64,000 nucleotides of DNA from Trametopsis cervina (taxonomy: Eukaryota > Basidiomycota > Agaricomycetes > Polyporales > Irpicaceae). The stretch is taken from assembly GCA_022385755.1 (NCBI GenBank), contig MU278372.1, forward strand, positions 124,001 through 188,000, written 5' to 3'. The notes beneath the pieces were generated by a model. The model was not told the DNA's origin. It saw only the letters and a list, made by a program, of their open reading frames with translations, and did no database searches. Of the stretch, positions 54,700-64,000 are shown one piece after another (within the stretch, counting starts at the first letter, position 1; every line of letters starts with the position of its first letter). A program made the position numbers and the translations under genes.

Positions 54700-56516
54700 T
54701 TATCTTGGCACTACCTCGATCTCGCCCGTAGGTTCCCATGGAACACCAACCTCCGGCTGGCCTTCATCGTGGTGATACGCAACGACCGGTGGCGATGATG
54801 TCTCGTCCGCAGGTCCAGGGAGCGCGCTCTGGATATATCCCGTAGTGGGCAACGAATCCGGCTGATCTGAGTAGGTCCGCAAGTTGAGCACGAGGCGATT
54901 GACGAGCATGTTGGGTAAGCTCAGAGAGCGAAGGGCGAAGGCGTGCGAGTTAGTCTCAAAGTGCGTATTGGGGAGGAGTGGGAGCATACAAAGTGTACAA
55001 GGGGGTTGTGAAGTATAGTAGTTTGCCTTTGGGGAGAGACATCTAGATAGCATCGCAAGGTCAGATGTATGTTGTTATTTAAGTATGGGAGGGTTCCCGG
55101 ACGTACTGGGGCACCCGGGTAGAATACTTGTAACTAGAAGATGACGTGAAATCATCGACAACGATACTCAGATATAAAGAAAAGAGAGCGCTTACGTTTG
55201 CTGCAGTAGAGCACGCCACAACGACGACGACTGTGCTAGATAATTATGAGCAGCCTACAGGAGAAAGTCGCAGAACGAAGGTTCTCACACAAAGTACAAG
55301 ACGCCTGACGGCCCGAAGTTTGTCATTCCCTGTCAACTAAGAGACGGAGGTGACACTAACCGTCTCGGATAATGAGCTGGGTGATGCTCGCCTGTCGGTG
55401 ACGCCTCATGTCGAGCATCTGCCGAAGGACAGCACACGCTACGACGATGAATACGAATACGTCCAGAACGAGTGTGCAGCATTGTGTCACTGCTTGTACT
55501 GCGGGGAGGGATTCATTTCACCAGTTGTTATCCTCAAGATAAGAAGATACATACGGCTGCAAGGAGAGTAGTAAGCATCCTTGAATGGGTAAGAACACGT
55601 GGGTGCCGCGGAGAACATACCGGCTGAGTAGCTCAGTTTTACGTATGTCCAGTATACGAGGGTAGCATTTGGAGACGTACAGTCCGTCGGTGTGGATATA
55701 ATTCCGCGCATCCTCTTCCATTCCGAAGCTAGTCTGCAGTATGTCATTGGAAGATAGAAGATAGATCCAGGGTTGGGTTAGTAGATTTTTTAGAAGCGGT
55801 GATACAGCGTGAGCTGGCTTACATATACTCCAGAACCGAGTCGTGCCATAACAAGAAGGACGCCAATGGCGAGGACAAGGCGGCTTTGCTTGCAGATGGC
55901 GTAGGCTCTCAGAACGAGCAGCACTATCAGCGGGTAAATGTCTATAACGAGCACAAGGCATCCAAAAAATAGATCAGAACACTCACTGCACGTGGATATA
56001 GTAGTTAATTCGACGAGAACCGACATCCAAAGGCCAACAATACGACACCTATTCATATCTCGTCACAATCAATACCATGCACTGTTTATATGCGTAATTA
56101 AAGACAACGTACGCTCGGTTTGACGCGTCGCCTGGTGTAGTGTACCATAGTTTCATGGTGGTGTACAAAAGAAAACCATATCGGTTGATGAAGAATAATC
56201 CCTGTGTTCTAACTAGTTTGGACAGCAGCGTCTTGTAGTAGGGCTTTTTGAGGTTGTCTCGGCTTGACAAAAAGGCTTCGTCTTCCACTGGTAGGGTTTC
56301 AAGATAATCTACCATCCACAAGACTAAAATGCGGATAGTCCAAGCAATGAGTCTCAACCTCGTCGCGTAGCATTGAGGGCTCTTACCGCATACTGAGACG
56401 ACTACATAATTCGCAAACACCCTGGAATTATTTATGATCAGCATAGACAGGTTAAGGCATCATGGGACACCGCACGTTAAAAAGTCATCTTGACGATGCG
56501 TCATCGGGGATAGCAT
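54700..56516 (-). CDS. DUF6533 multi-membrane protein, copy A
   Basis: Exon 1 (56516-56476; MLSPMTHRQDDFLT) joins over a 54-bp intron to VFANYVVVSVC, then VLWMVDYLETLPVE, the DUF6533 start signature. KTLLSKLVRTQGLFFINRYG follows. Later helices are LLVLRAYAICKQSRLVLAIG, LVYWTYVKLSYSAG and CCTLVLDVFVFIVVACAVLR, with RRHRQASITQLIIRDG. A 16-nt exon (55289-55304) adds VLYFV. The last exon has LPNMLVNRLVLNLRTYSD and an acidic tail ending EIEVVPR. A workable open chain exists, but the acceptor before RMRGIISTPTD (about 55718) is a weak AAG. Function of the family is unknown. It is one half of a tandem duplication with copy B, about 3 kb away. Confidence 0.75.
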
Positions 56517-57693
56517 TATGAGACGCCAAGGCTAGACTCTCTAGAAAGAGTACTCAGTGGGACAGACGCATGAACACAGTGGACGTGTGGTCCAAACGTA
56601 CGATTTATATGCGCCGTCAAGGATAAAGTTCGTGTTGTTATCAAAATCTTCAGGAGACCAATTTTCCACCCTTCTGGACATCAGGCAATTGAAAACAAAC
56701 GTAGTGATGTTGGTTTTTCAGTTCCCAGACTCCTGTATGCTAAGACCAACTGCGCATCAACGCATATATGCAGAAACAGCTGGGGCGTGCGCAGTGTGCG
56801 CAGTTTTTCCGTATAGGCAAACCGAGTTTGGCGGAAACCGGCGTGATCATGGCCTCGAGTAGAACGAGATTGCTCGTAATTGCCGCTGAGTATCCAGCCA
56901 ACAAACACGATTAGCTGCAATGTCCACTGAGCATCAGTCCGAATAAACTTTGACACCAGTTATGGAAGGAGGACATGATATCAGGATCATAGACGTCAGG
57001 ACGTAATAATTAGGACTCACACAGGATGGTTATGATCTAACGTTCCAACATCGACTTCCAGATCACAAGCTGGCCCAATCGGTTAGTTCGTGTTGAGGCT
57101 AGGGTGTTGCACGTATCATTCTATCATACACAAAAACAGGTCTTAGCGTTGTGTTGTAACCGACCCATCTGCTCCCTATGCTTAAAAGATACTTCACAGT
57201 CGATAGGGAGATATGCGGTGCTAACCATGCTACGCAAATTAAATGCATATATACGCATGACGCAGGGGTCCCAGCTGAACCTTGTAGGTCTTGGAAAAGC
57301 CTTGAGACACTCCAAACAGAATGGAAAGAGACAGTTGAATTAGATCTTTGCTGCAGAGTAGTGAGTATCAAATGTAACGATTAAAAACAGTCTTACCTTC
57401 GTTGCGGTGTGGTGGGAAGTAAGAGAAACTGATGACGAAGGTGTGAACATCATTGATTACGTAACGCTAACGCCCGCGTTGTGGCGTCGAGCGCGCTTAA
57501 CCTCTTGGTGAGGTTACATAACGTGAGACTGTCTCAAACCACTCCGGTAATCCTCAATAGTTCGTCAACTATTTCAAGTACGTAAATATTTGGAAAGGTA
57601 GCATGAGAACGGTACGATGATATTTAGTCGTTTCCAGCGCTTCGGTAACAAAATGGCGAAAAACACACAATCATCCCCATGCATTACAAGGTA
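56517..57693. other. Upstream region of DUF6533 copy A, duplicated part
   Basis: Noncoding. Roughly 56630-57060 aligns with the sequence upstream of copy B (about 59610-60030), for example CTTCAGGAGACC, TTGGACATCAGG-like blocks, GACACCAGT(T/C)ATGGAAGGAG and CAACATCGACTT. Reading frames are not conserved between copies, so this is duplicated promoter or flank, not exon. From 57060 to 57693 no similarity or gene is seen. Confidence 0.6.
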
Positions 57694-59489
57694 TTATCTT
57701 GGCACGACCTCAATATCATCCGTAGGTTGGGACGGAACATCCAAATCCAAATTTTCCTCGTCGCTCAGATCCGCATGATGCGATGGAGGCGAATTCTCGC
57801 CCGAAGGGCCTACATCCACAAATACAGGAAACGCACTCCGCATAGCTCCTGAGGTAGGCAACGAATGCGGCTGATCTGAATAGGTGCGCAGGTTGAGAAC
57901 TAGGCGGTTAACAAGCATGTTGGGCAAGCTCAGCGAGGAAGGGAGTTGAGGAGTGCAGGTTAGTGTTAGATCGCGGTTGGATGGAAAACGTGGGCGTACA
58001 AGCAGTACATTGGGTTCATGACGCCTAATAGTTTGTACATGCTGAGCGATGTCTGTGTAGAACACGGCAGGGCTCGAATGTATATTGTGTTGATGACTAT
58101 GAGGAGTACGCACGACTAGCTATAACATGGCATAAAGCGGTAAGAATAATATTCTGAAATTAGGTAGCGAGAGCACTTGCATTTGCTATGGTGCAGCATA
58201 TCGTAACAACTGCGACTACGCTAGATGAGGGATGCGTCATGCTTGAGAAATCTCTAAAGGAAGAAGAGTCGTAGACTGGGAAGCCTCACACAAAGTATAA
58301 GACATCTAGAGGCCCTTAGATAGTCAACTATATATGAGCCGTAGGAACGCAGAGGACACCCACTGTCCCGCATAATGAGCCGTGCAACGCTTGCAAGTCG
58401 GAGGCGCCTCATGTTAAGCGTCTGGCGAAGGACTGTGCACGTCCCCACAATGAATACAAATATGTCCAGGACGAGCGTGCAACATGTTGTCGCGGTTTGC
58501 ACTGGATGAAGAATTTATCAGGAATTGACATTCAAGACATGATGATGCTCACAGCTACGAAACAAGTAGTTGTCATATTCAGCAGAGCCGAATGATAGGA
58601 TCAGGAGCGGTACACACTAGATGAGCAGGCAAGATTTGAATTCCCAGACGAGAGCGGTGGAGCACTTTGGTCCGGGAAGCCCTTCGGTATACACATAGGT
58701 TATAAGTACGAAATTGGTCTTCAGAATACGACATCGTAATTCCGATGTTGGTTCAGTACACGCTCGAGAGAGGTCATACAGCGTGAGGGGGCTCACATAT
58801 ACTCCAGAAATGAGTCGGCCTAAAAGGAGAAGGACGCCCGTGACGAGGACAAGCCAGTTCTGATTACTGACGGCGTAGGCTCTCAGAATAAGCAGCACTA
58901 TCGCCGATTTAGAGCGTTAAGACACGAACCAGATGCATGGAGGATTGGATTAGAGCACTCACTGCACGTAGATACAGTAGTTAATTCGGCGAGAGCATTC
59001 GATAAAAGGCCAACAGTATGGCACCTATTGGTCTCTTGCTCATCAAGGTACTGTTGCTATCTATATTTGAGAACGACGCACGCTGTGTGGGAGGTAACTC
59101 CTGGTGTAGTGAACCACAGCTCCATTCCTACGTACAGAAGAAATCCATATCTGTTTAGGAAAAAGAATCCTGGCATTTTCACAATCTTCACGAGTTTTGA
59201 CGGCGATGTCCTGAACGACTTGTCTTGTTTACTCGGCCTAGACCAAAAGGCTTGGACCTCCATTGGAAGGGTCTCGAAATAGTCTGCCACCCACAAGACT
59301 AGATTGCGGATACCCCGCGTTGCGTCGGTGTTTGCCTCGTAGCAAATAATTCAGAAAAACGCATACCGCATGCGGAGGCGTACGTATAGTTCCCGAGGAA
59401 GCTAAATTATTCACCATAAGCATGCAGTTTGAAGTATGGCATAGACCACCTTACATAAGGCGCTGGCTTTGACTATCCACAGACGACAT
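57694..59489 (-). CDS. DUF6533 multi-membrane protein, copy B, possibly decaying
   Basis: Paralogue of copy A with the same exon plan: exon 1 (59489-59455; MSSVDSQSQRLI), then FLGNYTYASACVLWVADYFE with TLPMEVQAFWSR, MPGFFFLNRYGFLLYVGMEL, LLILRAYAVSNQNWLVLVTG, CCTLVLDIFVFIVGTCTVLR, a 16-nt exon (58290-58305; VLYFV), and a last exon with LPNMLVNRLVLNLRTYSD and DDIEVVPR. Around 58620-58740 I could not thread an open frame whose donor phase fits the next acceptor: the frame matching copy A ends in phase 2 while the acceptor needs phase 1. The exon ending at about 58178 would use a GC donor (AAAT/GCAAGT) where copy A has GT. Either splicing is unusual or the copy is a young pseudogene. Confidence 0.6.
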
Positions 59490-61539
59490 CGCAAAAGCGT
59501 CGAGGTCTGACTGTCTGAAGGAAACGCTGCGTAAGATGGGCACACAGACAACGCATACATGCGGAGAAAATACGCAGCTTATATGTGCAGCAGGATAGAG
59601 TTTGAGTTGATAATAAGAGCTTCAGGAGACCGATCTCCCGTCCAATTGGACATCAGGAAATTGCGAACAAAGGTAGCAGGACTAACCTCTCGAATCTGCT
59701 CCTGGATACTAAGACAGACTGCGCATCGGCGCATATAGGCAGCAACATTTAGTGCTTGCGCACTGCGCAGTTATGCTGTATGCGCAACGCACGTCGAACG
59801 GAAACCGGGGACATCAAGTTGGACATCGTCGAACGATGCCGCTTGTAGTCGCCGATACGTCACCAGCCAATGAACATGCTTACACCCAATGTCCTCATAG
59901 CATTAGTTTCCATAAACCTCGACACCAGTCATGGAAGGAGTTAATATCATCAGTATCATAACGTCAGGGGCACAACGACTATAACATACTCAGGCTGACC
60001 GTGATGTATCTTTCCAACATCGACTTGCGATGGTATCCATACCGAGTCTCCAGTATGTCTTCGGCTGGCACATCCCACAGATTCCCACGAGCGTACGCGG
60101 GAAGCTAGGTGCAAGAAACATGTCGTTCAGTGCATCACTTCCTCACATCCATCATCTGCAAAAGAAGTTGGAAGTGTGCTGCGATCTCTTATGGCAGATA
60201 ATGGGGTGCCCAGGGTCAGAGTTGCTGCGAAGAAGATTGAGCACAGGACGGTTATGTAACAAATGCATGTATCCTGGAACCTGAGTGCGAGCAAACATTC
60301 ATCAGAATTCGACGTACAGTGACTGTGCACTCACTATCCGCGACACACATATCGGGATAGTCATCAACCCTCAGAGCCTCTCTTCTACACAGCAGAAGGA
60401 TGAAGGGTCACATTGTGGTGGGATCCGGTGAGAGTTGTCCTCGTTGTGATGGTCAGCACTCAACCCGTCATCATAAATCTCCGAGATCCATCACGCAAGA
60501 TCGCATCCGCAACAGAACAACTTGCTGCTGGCCTCTGGTTGACTTGTCCCATCCTACATCGGTTGGAAGCACTGTCTGAAACTGCCGTCGTTGCTACATT
60601 AGCGACGACAGTGAAGGTTGGGATTGAGATTGAGCTACAGATTGACGCAGCACAAACACACAGCGGCGTCGAGATCTGATCACAAACTGTATGTCGAACG
60701 TCGAGTCTAGCCCGGTGCGCCCGATGCAGACGTGCTTCTTCATATTGCGAACCTCAGGGATGCGCAGATGTGGTGTTGTTTTCTGGGCAGCTTAATACAA
60801 ATTCGCGCCTCTCAACTTGGAATGGCTCGATACCGGCACGCCAAGCCTCGATGAGATAAACACTATATTCGTGGTACCGCTGCTATTCGTGATACCAACT
60901 GGGATTTCATGACGTGTCGTGAACTACAATTACCGTTCTTCAGAATTTATGAGAGCCACAGCAAGAAACGTGGCGCCAACACAACACACTAACACTAACA
61001 CATCTTGGGAGGGGAGGGGGAGGCTCGGACTAACAGAACTAACTACCTAGCTATAACGTTGACCAAACACTTCATTGACGAGAGGAGAGGGGGAGGGTCA
61101 TGACCGTTTATACGAGCAACACTGACAGAACAGACAGACTGACACACAGACACACAACTACAGCGGTAACCTAGGGATGCGCGGAGGGTATCGTTATCGG
61201 GAGGGGGACAGCACAGGGGACGCCGTGCACATACGATGCGGGGCGACGAACACGGCAGAGGGGCAGTTCGAAGCGAGCCCATATCCGCTCTGCTGTACCA
61301 CCCATCGTGCTACAAGAAGGGGGAGGAGTATTGAGAAGAGGAAGAGAAAGAAAGCTAAGACGGGGCGAGAGACGAGAAACAGGCACGGACACGGGTACGC
61401 GGGACGTTCATTTCGAGACGGGCACAACAAAACGAGAAGTAACATGATGGGGAAAACAAAAAGAAGATAGGACATACGCGGATCCACGACATCCTCAAAA
61501 ACCTGCGCACTCTCATCTCAGCACGCGCGCGAGATGGGC
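59490..61539. other. Intergenic, duplicated DUF6533 flank then gene-poor sequence
   Basis: 59490-60030 is the copy-B counterpart of the duplicated upstream block. 60030-61539 shows no supported gene. A + frame at 60413-60679 lacks any pattern. CACA- and G-rich low-complexity patches occur near 60980-61160. The right end holds the MADS-box 3' flank. Confidence 0.55.
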
Positions 61540-62766
61540 TCACCGCCGCTGGTAGTGGTTGCCCTGCTGCACGCCTCCACCCCACGGCATCCCCGACTGC
61601 TGCTGCTCATGACCAGCCGGGACGGCCTGCGGCGGGTAGCCATACGGGCTTCCCTGGGGAGGCGGCTGTGGCTGTCCACCATATCCACCATAGATACCCG
61701 CACTAGGGTCCGCGGCGTTCGGCGGGGCATACGGCGGGTAACTCGGGCTCTGTGGTTGCATCTGCTGACCCTGCTGCGGTCCGCCTGGGATGCTCAACCC
61801 GCCGGGCAACATCTGCGAACGGTTGTGAGGGGAGGTTGCGCCCGTGCCGGAGGGAGGAGGCGGCGGGGGAGGCTGTTGCTGCGAGGTCGGTGCGGAGGAG
61901 GCGGATGACGAGGGCGGAGGAGGTGGTGGAGGCGGGGGCCCGGAAGAGGCGGACGTGCCGGAGGCAGAGGAGCGGGCGTTCGGAGCGGTGGTGGTCGAGG
62001 AAGCACGGCGGCGTTTGCGTCCGCCGCGGTCACTGGACTCAGCGTCGGCGGAGGGCGGGGGCGGGACAGACTCGCCGTCGTCGTTACCGTCATCGTCTTT
62101 GCCACCAATGGCGAGGCCACCTGGGACGTTTGGTGGCGGTGCGGGCTGGGACGGGGAGTGCGGCGGTACACCGCTCATGGCGGAGGAACGACCGAGGGGT
62201 GCGCCGACGGGCATGGAGGATGGGAGCTGCCCGTGCGGCGCGTTGAGGCAGGCTTGGATGAGGTTCTTGCCCTCGGGTTGGGTGACAAGGGGCTGCAGCT
62301 TGGCTGTGGTGAATGTGTATACGAGACCGGTCTCACTGACAACAAGCAGGAGGACCTGGGTGCCGGTGAGGGTCGAAAGCTCATAAGCCTGTGACGAGAC
62401 GCATCGTGGTAGACGCAATGATCGAACAACGAAGTATACGAGCGGTCATGAAGATGTCGGGTAAAGGCTAGGTTAGCAAGAGCACATAACAATATGCGAC
62501 AGAACTAGACGTGCCTTCTTCATGATACCAGCTTTTCGTTTCGAGAAAGTGATATGGCGCCTCGACTTGTCCTGAATAAACTCAATCTTTATCTTTCTCC
62601 TGCCTGCCTTCTTATCTGTCTTTGGCTTGTCGTCGTCGTCGTCATCGTCCGCACCGCTGTCGCCTGCGTCCGCGTCCTGGATGAAGCCGTCGCCAGTGAC
62701 GGGCGCAGCCGTAGGGTCGATCTCGAGACGTTGGCGTTTGTTGGAGAGAGATGTCGAGTCGGGCAT
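61540..62766 (-). CDS. MCM1: MADS-box transcription factor, MCM1/SRF type
   Basis: Two exons (62766-62515 and 62388-61540) encode 366 residues. After an acidic leader (a run of seven Asp near residues 40-46) comes the SRF-type MADS box: GRRKIKIEFIQDKSRRHITF, SKRKAGIMKK and AYELSTLTGTQVLLLVVSET, then GLVYTFTTAKLQPLV. It binds CArG-like sites and in fungi acts with partner factors in mating, cell-cycle and metabolic control. The C-terminal two thirds are low-complexity Pro/Gly/Gln/Ser-rich (poly-Pro runs near residues 205-240), typical of activation regions. The intron (62389-62514) splits KK-AY and has a GC donor (AAG/GCACGT), because no GT site keeps the conserved junction. The upstream leader contains another intron. 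Identity is very secure. Confidence 0.95.
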
Positions 62767-62782
62767 ATTTACTGATGTGTTC

Positions 62783-62929
62783 CTATTACACAAATTTGTA
62801 TCAGCTTAAGTACGATGAGACCATGAAGACTATATGTGGAGGTGGTGTAGAGGCCACGGCCCAGACTAGTAGACAACCCAAAACGGGTCGTAGGCGCGAG
62901 GACGAGAGAGGAAGGAGCGGGCAACTTAC
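62783..62929 (-). other. MCM1: Probable 5' UTR intron of the MADS-box gene
   Basis: On the minus strand a strong donor, GTAAGTTG, begins at 62929, and an acceptor (TGTAATAG) ends at 62783, only 16 bases upstream of the start codon. The 147-bp span contains pyrimidine-rich sequence. This fits a leader intron. It is not tested by reading frame because it is noncoding. Confidence 0.55.
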
Positions 62930-64000
62930 GATGTTACGGGTAAAGGCGGGACGCGTCAGGCTCGCGTGTGTCAGTGAGCAGTGCCTAGAGCGTTGCTGCG
63001 CGTCGAGGGGTGTGTTGAGGTCGACGAGGGCGACGAGGAGGGAGGGGAGGGACTGCTGTTTGAGTGGTGCGTCGGGGTTGGAGACTGAAAGGGAAGGGGA
63101 GTCGCTACCGTAAAAGGGGAGAAAACGCCTCGAAGAGGAAAGGAGGCAAGAAAGGGCGAATACCACCGCAAGACACTCCCCGATTCGTCTTATACCCAAA
63201 ATCAGCGACCCCGAACGCCCTCTACCGGCGATCACCGGGTATTTGGATCTCCGCCGACCCCGCCCTCCTGCCCAATCTTATCGCAGCGCATCAGCCGTCT
63301 TCCTCTTTCGATTGCAGCCCGCGGGGTCACGCTGGCTCTCAGCAGGCTACGAATGGCAGACGACTGCCCACAACGGGGACGACGTCTCTCACCCCCTGCG
63401 ACGTCTGTTCCCTGCCCTAAACCGGATTCCCACGCGTGACCTGCGCCACATCATCTCCTTCAGGCACCGCAGCACTAAATCGGGATTGTGTCACGCTCCT
63501 TCCATTCCTGGACACCCCATTCGCCGAACTTCCCGGTCCTGGAAGCGCCCACGCCTTCGTGTCTTTGCGTCTTGCGCGTTTCTCAGACGAAGTCTCTTGG
63601 CCCAGGTCTGCGCCCCAAACGCGTCTGTCGAATGGTCTTTACGTTTCAAGAAACTTCACGTCCTATGTGTTATCATATACCTGTGAGGCTCCCCTCTATC
63701 CCCATGCAACAAACGCGAGAATGACAAGCACTCTAGCCTGAATACAATGACGAAATGAGCCGCAAATGCCCACGGCGCGATGGTTGCCCGGTGCGATAGG
63801 ATGCGGTGTTAGTATGCACGGCTCGCTCGGGTGCGCTCGTTCTTGCACTGAAGCACCTGCCATTGTGCCCTCTCCCCGTTCTTGACGACGAACAAATGCG
63901 CGGACAATGCGTTATTGTCTCTGTCGTTGCCATTTCACTGTGATCCCTGAGGGAGCGCGTGCCTGGGCAGGACATCACCTCCAGCACCCGGCGGCTTCAC
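62930..64000. other. MADS-box 5' leader and promoter region
   Basis: About 1.07 kb upstream of the MADS-box gene, GC-rich and pyrimidine-biased. Several short open frames occur on both strands (for example 63243-63686 + and 63733-63987 -). None has a family pattern, so no gene is called up to the window edge. Confidence 0.5.

Noticed and set aside
56681..56956. Minus-strand frame upstream of DUF6533 copy A as an extra exon
   Set aside because: The homologous DNA upstream of copy B is interrupted by stops and indels, so the similarity reflects duplicated noncoding flank.
60413..60679. Plus-strand 88-codon frame in the gene-poor region
   Set aside because: Composition-like peptide without family similarity or splice partners.

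Overview
The window is nuclear DNA of a filamentous basidiomycete, most likely an agaricomycete of polypore type. The evidence is densely intron-split protein genes (introns mostly 47-65 bp, GT...AG, with CTAAC/CTGAC-like branch sites), a fungal gene set (KRE6, ALG7, isocitrate lyase, MRPL20, MADS-box MCM1), and multi-membrane families typical of mushrooms and polypores (DUF6534, DUF6533). No bacterial, viral or transposon genes, rRNA, tRNA or CRISPR array were recognised.

Layout. 1-2074 (-): 5' part of a KRE6/SKN1 beta-1,6-glucan gene, running off the left edge. About 3505-7615 (+): Ulp2/SENP6-7-type SUMO protease. 8275-9386 (-): single-pass membrane protein of unknown role. 9918-14514 (+): SMC6. 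14892-21107 (-): phospholipase D1 (PX, PH, two HKD motifs). 21862-23721 (-): PHD-finger protein. 24302-25612 (-): F-actin capping protein alpha. 25973-27871 (-): isocitrate lyase. 28615-30498 (-): ALG7. 31067-31627 (+): mitochondrial ribosomal protein L20. 31741-33626 (-): a SET domain joined in frame to the tRNA deaminase subunit TAD3. 33816-42495 (+): PRP8. 42689-47052 (-): large disordered protein with a PH-like domain.

From about 47 kb to 61.5 kb the character changes to sparser, accessory-type sequence: a small unrecognised candidate gene with a TATA box (48427), a secreted histidine-acid phosphatase/phytase (48998-50879) with a 62-bp relic of its 3' flank downstream, a DUF6534 membrane protein (52532-54390), and two tandem DUF6533 membrane-protein genes (54700-56516 and 57694-59489) whose promoters were duplicated with them. 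The second copy may be decaying. The window ends with an MCM1/SRF-type MADS-box gene (61540-62766, -) and its 5' leader.

Functional themes are conserved housekeeping (cell wall, chromosome maintenance and SUMO, lipid signalling, actin, glyoxylate cycle, N-glycosylation, mitochondrial translation, tRNA editing, splicing) up to 47 kb, then a fast-changing membrane and secreted block. The most unusual items are the SET-TAD3 fusion, which shares a 189-bp divergent promoter with PRP8, several 12-16 nt microexons, and the DUF6533 tandem duplication. Exon boundaries were worked out by eye from reading frame, splice signals and family conservation. They are predictions, not transcript-based.
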